DNA of 64,000 nucleotides, from the NCBI GenBank assembly GCA_027487675.1, contig JAIYDD010000190.1:42457-106456 (forward strand), given 5' to 3'. The translations under genes and the position numbers were made by a program. Shown in pieces: positions 8,845-18,022 of the stretch. How positions within the stretch are numbered: position 1 is the first letter of the stretch; each line of letters opens with the position of its first letter. The stretch comes from Acetobacteraceae bacterium. GTDB lineage: Bacteria > Pseudomonadota > Alphaproteobacteria > Acetobacterales > Acetobacteraceae. The notes under the pieces were generated by a model. That model saw only the letters and a program-made list of their open reading frames with translations. It was not told where the DNA came from and did no database searches.

Positions 8845-9258
8845 TCAGCCCGGGGTCCAGGCGATGCCGGCGGCGCGCAGCGTCGTCTCCAGCAGGGCGC
8901 GGTCCATCCGGGCGTGGCGCTCCAGCAGGCCGAGATAGGCCGCCACGAAGGCCGGGCCATGGCCGGCGTTGCGGCCCTCCACGTCGCTGGTCATGGCGTG
9001 CGCCACCTCGTGCAGCAGCACCCAGCTGGGCAGTTCGGGCGGCGCCTCGATGGCGGTGCGGGTGGCGCGCGCCACCGTGCGCCGCGCCTGGCGCGGCAGC
9101 GGCCGCACGCGCGGCGGCCAGCGCAGCCCCTCGGCCGCCCAGACATGATCCACCAGCGCCTGCAGCCGCGCGAACGGCACCAGGCCCAGGTCGCGCGGCG
9201 CGACCACCGCATCTTCCCACGCATAGAGCCGGCGGGCCGCCGGGTCGGCGCGGCTCAT
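8845..9258 (-). CDS. putative zinc metallopeptidase (SprT-like/HExxH)
   Basis: LPSWVLLHEVAHAMTSDVEGRNAGHGPAFVAAYLGLLER: HEVAH metal-binding motif with a downstream histidine. Confidence 0.65.
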   Translation of the reverse strand: MSRADPAARRLYAWEDAVVAPRDLGLVPFARLQALVDHVWAAEGLRWPPRVRPLPRQARRTVARATRTAIEAPPELPSWVLLHEVAHAMTSDVEGRNAGHGPAFVAAYLGLLERHARMDRALLETTLRAAGIAWTPG

Positions 9259-9355
9259 CCCCGGCCGGGCGCGCCGCGGCGACCTGCGCGGCCCGCGCGC
9301 GGCAGGGCACCGGGCCGGCGCGGCGCGGCGCCGGGCGGCCGAGGCAGGGCGCCCC

Positions 9356-10096
9356 TCATCGCTTCGGCAGGCGCGGCGCACCGGGCCCGGCGCCCACCGG
9401 CCGGTCCAGGCCGACGCGGCCGCCGGCCTCCCGCCCCCGCCCATAGGCGCCGCGGTCGCGGACCACGGTGCTGCGCGTCACCGTGCGCAGCCGCACGCCG
9501 AGGCCTTCGAACGCCGCCTCGATCTTGCGCTCCTTCAGCAGCACCAGCGCGGTGCCGGTGGCGGGCGCGGCGGCGCGGGCGGCCGCCTCCGTCGCGCGGC
9601 GATGCGTGCCCAGCTCCTCCAGCCGGGCGGCGACGCGGTCGGCGAAGCCGACGCGGAAGCTGCGCAGCACCGCCTGGGGGGCGGCGCGGGCACGGATGTA
9701 GTCGGCCGAGAGGCGGAACCGCGCCTCCTCATAGGCCAGGGCGCCGGCCACCACCTGCATCAGGTACTCGGCCATCTGCACGTCCGGCTCCAGGCCGAAG
9801 ATCACGTAGTCGGCGCGGCCGACCGTCCAGCCGCGGCATTCGGTGAAGCGCAGCAGGGCGGGGAACAGCCAGGACATGGCGACGCGGCGCGGGTCGTCGA
9901 AGGTGAGGATGCGCTGCACGCAGCTTTCCTCGCGCAGCTCCACCTCGCTCATCGTCAGGCCATAGACCTCCAGCAGCTCGCCGACCTTGGCGGCGGCGGC
10001 CATGGCCTCGGCCTCGGAGCAGCCGCGCTCCACGGTGCGGGTGGCCAGCGCGCGGATGCGCGCCTTGACCTTGGCGAGTTCGCTGTCCGGATCCAT
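9356..10096 (-). CDS. DUF2786 domain-containing protein
   Basis: N-terminal KVKARIRALATRTVERGCSEAEAMAAAAKVGELLEVYGLTMSEVEL is DUF2786-like. Confidence 0.75.
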   Translation of the reverse strand: MDPDSELAKVKARIRALATRTVERGCSEAEAMAAAAKVGELLEVYGLTMSEVELREESCVQRILTFDDPRRVAMSWLFPALLRFTECRGWTVGRADYVIFGLEPDVQMAEYLMQVVAGALAYEEARFRLSADYIRARAAPQAVLRSFRVGFADRVAARLEELGTHRRATEAAARAAAPATGTALVLLKERKIEAAFEGLGVRLRTVTRSTVVRDRGAYGRGREAGGRVGLDRPVGAGPGAPRLPKR

Positions 10097-10710
10097 GCGC
10101 GCGGCATAGCACGGCGGCGCGGCAGGGTTGAGGAGGGGGCGGCGGGCCCGGCCGCCGAAGCCTGGAGCCTGGGCAGGGCCATCGCCCATGCGGCGCGCGG
10201 GGCGAGGCAGGGCGGTGCCGTTGCGCTTCCCCCTTCCGGCGCCCGCGGCGCCGGGCCCCGCGCGCCGGGACGCCGCATGGCAGCGTCCGCGGATGCGCGA
10301 TGGCCCGACGCGCCTCTCTGTGGCGGGCGGCGGCAGTTCCCAGCGCCCGCGCATGCGCGATTGCCCTGGATTTTTGGACGATACTGGAACATGATGGGAA
10401 CACGCCGCCCCCCCCGGTCGGCGCCGCTCCTTGGAACCGTCCATCCGCATGTTTGGGGTCCGCCGGCTTCGAGGCGTGGAAGGCGCTGATTCCGGGTAAA
10501 TTGATAAATCCCCAAAGTGGCATCGGACTTTGCTCTCATGTTTCGTTGTTCTACAATGACTTGTCTCGGCATCAGCGCTTCGGACCAGCGCCATCACCCG
10601 CGGAATCGTGATTCCAAAGTGTCACAACGCCAAATCGCCAAAGTTGCCTTTGCGGCCGCCGCCGCCCCGCCCCCGTTGCCCTCTCCTCCCCCCGCGGCGA
10701 TGCTGCCCCC

Positions 10711-11886
10711 ATGCCCGCCGCACCACCCCTGCCCGTCCTGGTCGCCGGCGGCGGCATCGGCGGGCTCGCCGCGGCGCTGGCGCTGGCCCGCGCCGGCATC
10801 GCCGTGCAGGTCCTGGAACGCGCCCGCGAATTCGGTGAGATCGGCGCCGGCATCCAGCTCGGCCCCAACGCCTTCCGCGCCTTCGACGCGCTCGGCATCG
10901 GCGACACCGCCCGCGCCATGGCGATCCACATTGACAGCCTGCGGCTGATGGACGCGCTCTCGGCCGAGGAGATCTGCCGCATCGAGCTCGGCGCCGGGTT
11001 CCAGGCGCGCTTCGGCAACCCCTATGCCGTGATCCATCGCGGCGAGCTGCATGGCGTGCTGCTGCGCGCCTGCCGCGCCGAGCCCCGCATCGCGCTGCGC
11101 CCCGGCGCCGAGGTCACGGGCTATGCGCAGGACGCCGCGACCGTCACCGCGCTGCTGGCCGATGGCACGCGGGCGCAGGGTGCCGCGCTGATCGGCGCCG
11201 ACGGCCTCTGGTCCCGCATCCGCCGCCAGCTGGTGGGCGATGGCGCGCCGCGCGTCTCGGGCCACACCACCTATCGCAGCGTCATCCCGGTGGAGCGCAT
11301 GCCCGAGGCGCTGCGCTGGAACGCCGCCACGCTCTGGGCCGGGCCGAAATGCCACATCGTCCACTACCCGCTCTCCGGCTGGGCGCTGTTCAACCTGGTC
11401 GTCACCTTCCACGACGACGCGCCGGAACCGGTGGCCGGCCGCCCCGCGACGCGGGACCAGGTGCTGGCCGGCTTCACCCACATCCACCCCGTCGCGCGCG
11501 GCATCGTCGAGCAGGGCGCCGAGTGGAAGCTCTGGGTGCTCTGCGACCGCGACCCGGTGGAGCGCTGGGTCGAGGGCCGGGTCGCGCTGCTCGGCGACGC
11601 CGCGCACCCGATGCTGCAATACCTGGCGCAGGGCGCCTGCATGGCGCTGGAGGACGCCGTGGCGCTTGGCGAGGCCGCGGCCGCGTCCGGCGGCGTGACG
11701 GAGGCGGCGCTGGAGGAATACCGCGCGCGCCGCGTGCTGCGCACGGCGCGCGTGCAGCTGCACGCGCGGGCGGTGGGCGACCACGTCTACCACCCGGCCG
11801 GCGCGCATGCCGCGCTGCGCAACGCGCTGATGGGGGCGAAGAGCCAGGCGGAATGGCGGGACACGCTGGCCTGGCTCTACGGGTAG
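10711..11886 (+). CDS. FAD-dependent monooxygenase (salicylate/3-hydroxybenzoate hydroxylase-like)
   Basis: VLVAGGGIGGLAAALALARAGIAVQVLERA, LIGADGLWSRIRRQL, VALLGDAAHPMLQYLAQGACMALEDAVAL. Confidence 0.88.
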   Translation: MPAAPPLPVLVAGGGIGGLAAALALARAGIAVQVLERAREFGEIGAGIQLGPNAFRAFDALGIGDTARAMAIHIDSLRLMDALSAEEICRIELGAGFQARFGNPYAVIHRGELHGVLLRACRAEPRIALRPGAEVTGYAQDAATVTALLADGTRAQGAALIGADGLWSRIRRQLVGDGAPRVSGHTTYRSVIPVERMPEALRWNAATLWAGPKCHIVHYPLSGWALFNLVVTFHDDAPEPVAGRPATRDQVLAGFTHIHPVARGIVEQGAEWKLWVLCDRDPVERWVEGRVALLGDAAHPMLQYLAQGACMALEDAVALGEAAAASGGVTEAALEEYRARRVLRTARVQLHARAVGDHVYHPAGAHAALRNALMGAKSQAEWRDTLAWLYG

Positions 11887-11942
11887 CGGCGGCCAGCGCC
11901 TCGCGGCCCGGGGGAGGCTCCTTCCGGGCCTGGTCTCGCGCG

Positions 11943-12106
11943 GTGCGAGGCTCCGCCTCGCGCTCCGCCAGGGGCGCTGCCCCTGGACCCCGGTCAGGGG
12001 CAGCGGCCCCTGACAACCCATTTCGTTTTTCACGGACGCTGGTCCTGGGCGGCAGCCCTGGTGGTGGGGGGTTACGGGGGCGAGGCGAAGCCTCCCCCCG
12101 GGCCAC
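11943..12106. repeat. dispersed intergenic repeat, family A copy 1
   Basis: GTGCGAGGCTCCGCCTCGCGCTCCGCCAGGGG...TTTCGTTTTTC...GGGCGGCAGCCCTGGTGGTGGGGGG(T)TACGGGGG...GGCGAAGCCTCCCCCCGGG, near-identical blocks at 19005-19184. Confidence 0.85.
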
Positions 12107-12740
12107 CCGCACCGCCCTCGCTCGCCGACCAACCCGCCGCCCCGAACCACGCCTCGAAGGCCCCGAAAACCTCGACGGCCGCCGCGACCATCGCCGCCCG
12201 GCGCGCCGGGTCTTCCCCGCAGCGCTCGATCGCCGCGCAGCAGGCCCGCCACATCGCGCCGTTCGATGCGCCATGGCCGAGCAGGAAGCGCCGCCCCTCG
12301 CCCCCCGGCGGCAGCAGCCCGTCCAGCGCGCGCGCCAGCACCTGGCCGCCGAGCGTCGCCCCCTCCGCCACATAGAGCGCCCCCAGCGCCCGCGGCGTGG
12401 TGCCGAGCGGCGGCAGCGGGGCACGCGGCCCATCGGCGGCGGCGCCCAGCGCGGCGAGGTCCGCGCGCAGCAGCGGCGCGCGGCGGCGGGCGGCGAGGTC
12501 CACGCCCCATGCGCCGAGGCCCGGCCCCGCGGCCAGCGCCTCCTCCAGCGCCGCGTGGAAGCCGAGCTTGCGGCGCAGCAGCGCGGCATAGGCGTCCCGC
12601 CCGATCCGCCCCTCGGCCAGCGCGGCGAAGGCGGGCAGGTGGTGCAGCCGCTCATGCGCCGCCGCGGTCGCCGCCCGCAGCGCGTCGCGCGCCGGGGTGC
12701 GGCTGGCGCGGGCAGGGGCGGCGAGCAGCGCGTCGCTCAT
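12072..12740 (-). CDS. bphO: heme oxygenase (biliverdin-producing)
   Basis: LRAATAAAHERLHHLPAFAAL (proximal His region), LGALYVAEGATLGGQVLARAL; adjacent to a bacteriophytochrome gene. Confidence 0.85.
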   Translation of the reverse strand: MSDALLAAPARASRTPARDALRAATAAAHERLHHLPAFAALAEGRIGRDAYAALLRRKLGFHAALEEALAAGPGLGAWGVDLAARRRAPLLRADLAALGAAADGPRAPLPPLGTTPRALGALYVAEGATLGGQVLARALDGLLPPGGEGRRFLLGHGASNGAMWRACCAAIERCGEDPARRAAMVAAAVEVFGAFEAWFGAAGWSASEGGAGGPGGGFASPP

Positions 12741-12804
12741 CGCGGCGCCCCCGGGCGACGCCCCCGGCAGGCGGGCCTCGCCCGGCGCCGGCGCCGGCAT
12801 GCGC

Positions 12805-14982
12805 TCAGCCCTCCGGATCCGGTCCGCCGGGCTGGCGGGCCAGGCTGTCCAGCAGCTCCGTCATCCGCCCGACCGAGGCGCGGACGCTCTCCAGCATCTC
12901 CGGCATCCGCCCGACCTCGACGCCCTCCGCGATCTCCAGCGCGGCGAGCTGCGCATTCTCCAGCACCGATCCCAGGATGCCGCGCCAGGCCGGGTCCGCA
13001 GCACCCGGGGATGGCGCGCGCATCCGGTGGCTGTCCGCGATGCCGGCCTGGAAGCGCCGGCGCGCGGCCTCGGCCGCCTTGCGCTCGGTCAGGTCGTCGA
13101 ACAGGAAGACGAAGCCCACCGCGCGGTCGGGCGCGGTCAGCACCGGGTCGGCGCGCATCAGCAGGGCGCGGCCGATCCCGGTATCGGCCAGCCGCACCTC
13201 CCCGCTCCAGGACCGGCGCTGGGCCAGCAGCTCGGTCAGCCGCCGGCGCAGCCCGCCGGGGTCGTCGAAGAAGGGCAGCAGCTGCTCGATCCGCTGCGGC
13301 CGCGCGCCGCGCAGCGCCGGGATCAGCCGGTCGAAGGCCTCGTTGGCCATGCGGATGCTGCCCTGCGCGTCGCAGATCACCACCGGCTGGGCCGAGAGGC
13401 CCACCTGCCGGCGGATCTGCGCCAGCTGGTCCTCGGCCAGCAGCATGCGCACGGCCCGCACCTGCACCGCGACGTCGGAGACGTTGGACCCGATCATCCG
13501 CGCCGCGGCCAGGTCGGCGGCGCTCCAGGGTTCCGACGTGCCCTCCACCACCTGCTGCCAGCGCGCGAAGGACCGGCGCGGCGCGATGTTGGCGAGGCCA
13601 GGATCCCATTCGGCGGGCTTGGTCGGATCGCCGCCCCAGGTGACGACGCGGCGCTGCTCCGGCCGGAACCAGACCAGGTATTCGCCCGGCATGGCCGAGA
13701 TCGGCGCGGCGAGCAGCCCGGCGGCCACCGGCAGCAGCCCCTCCACCTCCGGCGCCGCGGCGGCCAGCGCATGGGTGGCGTGCACCGCCTCCCGCGGCTG
13801 GCGGTCGAGCCAGGCGCCGAGCGCGCGCAGCGCCGCCGTGCCCGGCACCTCGCCCGCGGTCTGCACCGCGCCTTCGAACAGCAGCGCCGCGCCGGTGGCG
13901 CCGAGCGGCTGCAGCAGCGTCGCCGGGTTGTCGAACAGCGCGGCGCGCCAGTCGCCATGGCGCGTGATGGCCTCCACGATCCGCTGTTCCAGCCGGCGGA
14001 CGGAGAGTTCGGCCTGGGCGCGGACGAAGGATTCCAGCGCGGCGATGCGCGTCCCCAGCGCCTCGGCCAGCAGGTCGCCGGCGGCGCGCACGGCATGCGG
14101 CACCCGGTGCGGCGTGGCGTGGTGGCAGGCCACCAGCCCCCAGAGCCGCCCGCCCACCAGGACCGAGAAGACCAGCGTCGCCGCGACGCCCATGTTGCGG
14201 AGATAGACGCGATGCACCGGCGAGACGCTACGCAGCGCCGCGAAGGACAGGTCTGTCTCGGTGCCCGTCAGCGGGTTGACGCGCGGCTCGATCGGCACGG
14301 GCGCGTAGCCGGCATCCGCGATCAGCCGCACCCGGTTGCGCTCGTAGAGCCGCCTGGCGACCTGCGGGATGTCGGAGGCCGGGTAGTGGTTGCCGAGGTA
14401 GCTCTCCGCCTGGTCGCGCGCGGATTCCGCCAGCACCTCGCCATGCCCTTCCGCGTCGAAGCGGTAGATCATGGCGCGGTCGTAGCCGGTGACCTCGGCG
14501 AAGACCCGCGCCGCGGCGTCGCAGAGCGGCGGCAGCGCGTAGGAGGAGAGGAAGGCCTGCAGCCCGCGCTCGATCGCGCGGGCGATGTCAGGCGCCGGCA
14601 GCGCGGGTTCCAGCTCCACCACCAGCCCGGCGCCGCCATTCGCCGCGGCCGGGCGGTGCAGCAGCGCGTCGAAGGGCTCGGCGCGGGTGCCGGCGCGCAC
14701 GGCGACGGCCACCGGCATGCCGTCCAGCGGCGCCAGCAGGTGCGGCAGGATCGCGGTGGCGAGGTCGCCGCCGAGATCCCTGAGGCGCAGCCCCGCCACG
14801 CCCGCCGGCAGGCCGAGCAGCGCCGCGGCATTGGCGCTGGCCTGCACCACGACGTGGTCGGGCTCGCGCACCAGCAGCAGCGCGCCATGCGGCTGGATGG
14901 CGCCGGACAGGTGGATCTGTTCGCGCTCGCAGCTGGCGAGGTCGGGCGGCAGCGATCCTGGCAGCGGCCGCCCTTCCGTCAT
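12805..14982 (-). CDS. bphP: bacteriophytochrome photoreceptor without recognizable histidine kinase output
   Basis: N-terminal Cys in DLASCEREQIHLSGAIQPHGALLLV; GAF motifs YPASDIPQVARRLYERNRVRLIADAGY and LRSVSPVHRVYLRNMGV; PHY motif PRRSFARWQQVVEGTSEPW; C-terminal PAS (VVICDAQGSIRMANEAFDRLIP) followed by a short helical tail. Confidence 0.93.
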   Translation of the reverse strand: MTEGRPLPGSLPPDLASCEREQIHLSGAIQPHGALLLVREPDHVVVQASANAAALLGLPAGVAGLRLRDLGGDLATAILPHLLAPLDGMPVAVAVRAGTRAEPFDALLHRPAAANGGAGLVVELEPALPAPDIARAIERGLQAFLSSYALPPLCDAAARVFAEVTGYDRAMIYRFDAEGHGEVLAESARDQAESYLGNHYPASDIPQVARRLYERNRVRLIADAGYAPVPIEPRVNPLTGTETDLSFAALRSVSPVHRVYLRNMGVAATLVFSVLVGGRLWGLVACHHATPHRVPHAVRAAGDLLAEALGTRIAALESFVRAQAELSVRRLEQRIVEAITRHGDWRAALFDNPATLLQPLGATGAALLFEGAVQTAGEVPGTAALRALGAWLDRQPREAVHATHALAAAAPEVEGLLPVAAGLLAAPISAMPGEYLVWFRPEQRRVVTWGGDPTKPAEWDPGLANIAPRRSFARWQQVVEGTSEPWSAADLAAARMIGSNVSDVAVQVRAVRMLLAEDQLAQIRRQVGLSAQPVVICDAQGSIRMANEAFDRLIPALRGARPQRIEQLLPFFDDPGGLRRRLTELLAQRRSWSGEVRLADTGIGRALLMRADPVLTAPDRAVGFVFLFDDLTERKAAEAARRRFQAGIADSHRMRAPSPGAADPAWRGILGSVLENAQLAALEIAEGVEVGRMPEMLESVRASVGRMTELLDSLARQPGGPDPEG

Positions 14983-16337
14983 TCCGCGGCGTCCGCCTCG
15001 ACGCTGTCGCGCGATTCGTGCAGCCCGTAGCGTTCGAGCTTGGCGTAGAGGCTCTGCCGCGACAGCCCCAGCGCATCGGCGGCCGCGGTGCGGTTGCCGC
15101 CGGCGCTGCGCAGCGCCTGCTCGATCGCCAGCCGCTCCACGACCGCGGAGGTGTTGCGCACCAGCACCGGCAGCGGCACGCGCCCCATCTCGCGCATCGC
15201 CGCGGCCAGCGCGGCGCGCAGCGTGCCGCCGTCATCCTCCGGCGCCATGCGGCGGCCGACGTCGCGCAGCAGCAGCCCGACAGAGGGCGGGCCGCCGGCC
15301 GAGCTGCTGGTGCCGGAGATCTCGACCTCCACCTCGATGCCCAGGCTGCCGATCAGCGTGGTGGCGAACAGCCGCACCTCGCCATGGTCGCGCAGCGTGC
15401 GCAGCAGGATCGCGGCATCCATCCCCGGCTGCGCCAGCCAGCGGCCGAGCGGCTCGCCGACCACCGAGGCCTCGGTCCCCGCCTGCGCCAGGTCCAGGAA
15501 GGCGCGGTTGGCGCGGCGGATGCGGCCATCGGGGTCGGCGACCACGAAGGCGTCCGGCATCGCTTCCAGCAATTCGTCGGTGCGGGGCGGGCGGGCGCGC
15601 GGCAGGGCGCGGCCGGGCTCGGGCGAGGCGGGGGCGAGCTGCAGCAGCAGCGCCGGCTCCGGCTCCCGCGCCATCAGGGAGGCGCGCAGCAGCCAGGGCT
15701 GGGCGGCGGCGCCGAGATGCACCAGCACGCCCGGGCTGCGGCCCTGTTCGCGGGTGCGCGCCACCAGCTCGCGGAAGGCCGGGCGGTCGCGGGGGGCCAC
15801 TTCCTGCACCACGTCCCAGCCGGGGGCCACGCCGAGTTCCCGGATCGCGGCGGGGTTCGCCTCCACGATGCGCAGGCTGCCGGCGCCGACCACCAGCACG
15901 GCTTCCGAGGACGCGTCGAACAGCAGGCGGGAGCGCATCTCGATCTCGCGCATCTTCCAGTAGTCCTGCTCGCGCGCCTGCTGCGCGGCCACCAGGCGGG
16001 ACTGGAGTTCAGCCACGCCCTGCAGGCTTTTCCCCACCGCCATCAGCCCGGCCTGCGCGCCGAGCCGGATCGCGGTGTATTCCACCGGCATCTCGAGCCC
16101 CGAGGGGAAGCGCTGCGTGACCTGCAGGAAGGCGGAGACGCCGCGGTCGCGCGCATCCTCCACCATCCGCCGCACCTGGTCCTCGGCGGCCTGGCCCACC
16201 GTCTCGGTCCAGCGGCGGCCGACCCAGTCCTGCACGCCTTCCCCGGGGAAGGCGGCGGAGAGCGAGGCGTCGCGGATCACCCCGTCCCAGTCCAGGGTCA
16301 GTGTCACGTCCGGCTGGGTCTGCGTGATCCGGGTCAT
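14979..16337 (-). CDS. ppsR: PpsR/CrtJ transcriptional regulator (copy 1, bphP-linked, cysteine-free)
   Basis: Tandem PAS domains and C-terminal Fis-type HTH ERLAIEQALRSAGGNRTAAADALGLSRQSLYAKLERYGL. Confidence 0.93.
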   Translation of the reverse strand: MTRITQTQPDVTLTLDWDGVIRDASLSAAFPGEGVQDWVGRRWTETVGQAAEDQVRRMVEDARDRGVSAFLQVTQRFPSGLEMPVEYTAIRLGAQAGLMAVGKSLQGVAELQSRLVAAQQAREQDYWKMREIEMRSRLLFDASSEAVLVVGAGSLRIVEANPAAIRELGVAPGWDVVQEVAPRDRPAFRELVARTREQGRSPGVLVHLGAAAQPWLLRASLMAREPEPALLLQLAPASPEPGRALPRARPPRTDELLEAMPDAFVVADPDGRIRRANRAFLDLAQAGTEASVVGEPLGRWLAQPGMDAAILLRTLRDHGEVRLFATTLIGSLGIEVEVEISGTSSSAGGPPSVGLLLRDVGRRMAPEDDGGTLRAALAAAMREMGRVPLPVLVRNTSAVVERLAIEQALRSAGGNRTAAADALGLSRQSLYAKLERYGLHESRDSVEADAAE

Positions 16338-16488
16338 GCGTTTCGTCCGGGCGCCCCGAGCGGTTGACGGCCCCGAAGATGTGCGTCCGCTGACAGGCCG
16401 CGTCAATTCGGCGCGACACGGTTGCGACGGCACGCCGCAGCAAGAAAGCATCCTTGTGGGCGCCGCGCCGGATGTCAACCTTCCGCGG

Positions 16489-16506
16489 CGTCAGCTTCGC
16501 TTGACA
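16489..16506. promoter_or_regulatory. candidate PpsR box (one mismatch) upstream of crtD
   Basis: CGT-N12-ACA (CGTCAGCTTCGCTTGACA) against consensus TGT-N12-ACA. Confidence 0.4.
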
Positions 16507-16537
16507 CCCCTGGCCCGCCGGCCCTTCCCTGCCCGCG

Positions 16538-18022
16538 ATGGCATCGGGCAGCGGCCGCATCGTGATCATCGGCGCCGGGATGGGCGGGCTGGTTGCCGCC
16601 GCCCTGCTGGCCGCGCGCGGGCGCGAGGTGCTGGTGCTGGACCGCGCGCCCGTGGCCGGCGGCAAGGTCCGCCAGGTGACGGTGGGCGGCGCGGCGGTGG
16701 AGGCCGGGCCCGCCCTGCTGACCCTGCCCGAGGTGTTCCGTGCCGTCTTCGACGCCGCCGGCGGCTCGCTGGACGCCGAGGTCGCGCTGCATCCGCAGCC
16801 GCTGCTGGCGCGGCATCTCTGGACGGATGGCGCGCGGCTCGACCTGTTCGCGGACGCCGCGCGCTCGGCCGACAGCGTGGGCGCCTTCGCGGGCGCCGCC
16901 GCTTCGCGCGGCTATGCCGCCTTCCGGGAAAGGGCGCGGCGCATCTACCAGGCGCTGGAAGGCCCCTACCTGCACGCCCAGCGCCCGGGCGCGATCGAGC
17001 TGGCGGCGAAGGCGGGGCTGCGCGGGCTGCTCGGCGCCTCTCCCTTCTCGACGCTGTGGGACGCGCTCGGCGAGCATTTCGCCGATCCCCGGCTGCGCCA
17101 GGCCTTCGCGCGGGTCGCGACCTATGTGGGGTCCTCGCCGATGCAGGCGCCGGCCACCCTGATGCTGATCGCGCATGTCGAGCATCTCGGCGTCTTCGCG
17201 GTGGAGGGCGGCATGGCGCGGCTGGTCGCGGCGCTGGAAGGGCTGGCGCGGCGGCACGGCGCGGCCTTCCGGCTCGGCACCCCCGCCGCGGAGATCCTGG
17301 CCGCGGGCGGGCGGGCCAGCGGCGTGCGGCTGGCCGATGGCGAGGTGCTGCCGGCCGCCACGGTGGTCGCGGCCTGCGACGCGGCGGCGCTCGGCGCGGG
17401 CCGGCTGGGCGCGGCCGCGGCGCGGGCGGTGGACGCGCTGCCGGCGGCCCGGCGGTCCTTCTCCGCCGTCACCTGGGCGATGCGGGCGAAGGTCTCGGGC
17501 GTGCAGCCGGCGTTGCAGACCGTCTGCCACCCGGCCGACGCGGCGGCGGAATACGCCGATCTCGGCTACCGCGCGCGGCTGCCGGCGGCGCCGACGGTGA
17601 CGCTCTGGGCGCAGGACCGCGCGGCCGGCGCGGCGACGCCGGAGGGGGCGGAGCGGCTGCTGGCGATGGTCAGCGCCCCCGCCCGCGCCGACACCCGGCC
17701 GCCGGCGGCCGAGGCCATCGCGGCCTGCGGGGAGACCGCCTTCGCGCAGCTGGCGCAGGCCGGGCTCGCGGTCGGGCGCGACGCGGCGGCCGAGATCGTC
17801 ATCGGGCCGGCGGAGTTCGAGCGGCTCCATCCCGGCAGCGGCGGCGCGCTCTACGGCGCGGCGGTGCACGGGCTGCAGGCGGCCTTCAGCCGGCCGGGCG
17901 CGGCGACGCGCCTGCCCGGCCTCTACCTTGCGGGCGGCAGCGCGCATCCCGGGGCGGGCGTGGCGATGGCCGCGCTGTCCGGGCGGCTGGCCGCGGCGCG
18001 GATCCTGGGAGAGCGTGGATGA
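16538..18022 (+). CDS. crtD: carotenoid 3,4-desaturase (methoxyneurosporene dehydrogenase family), copy 1
   Basis: IVIIGAGMGGLVAAALLAARGREVLVLDRAPVAGGKVRQ and C-terminal TRLPGLYLAGGSAHPGAGVAMAALSGRLAA; adjacent to crtC. Confidence 0.9.
   Translation: MASGSGRIVIIGAGMGGLVAAALLAARGREVLVLDRAPVAGGKVRQVTVGGAAVEAGPALLTLPEVFRAVFDAAGGSLDAEVALHPQPLLARHLWTDGARLDLFADAARSADSVGAFAGAAASRGYAAFRERARRIYQALEGPYLHAQRPGAIELAAKAGLRGLLGASPFSTLWDALGEHFADPRLRQAFARVATYVGSSPMQAPATLMLIAHVEHLGVFAVEGGMARLVAALEGLARRHGAAFRLGTPAAEILAAGGRASGVRLADGEVLPAATVVAACDAAALGAGRLGAAAARAVDALPAARRSFSAVTWAMRAKVSGVQPALQTVCHPADAAAEYADLGYRARLPAAPTVTLWAQDRAAGAATPEGAERLLAMVSAPARADTRPPAAEAIAACGETAFAQLAQAGLAVGRDAAAEIVIGPAEFERLHPGSGGALYGAAVHGLQAAFSRPGAATRLPGLYLAGGSAHPGAGVAMAALSGRLAAARILGERG

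Noticed and set aside
16379-16395. TGT-N10-ACA motif upstream of ppsR1
   Set aside because: Spacer is 10 rather than 12; not counted as a PpsR box.
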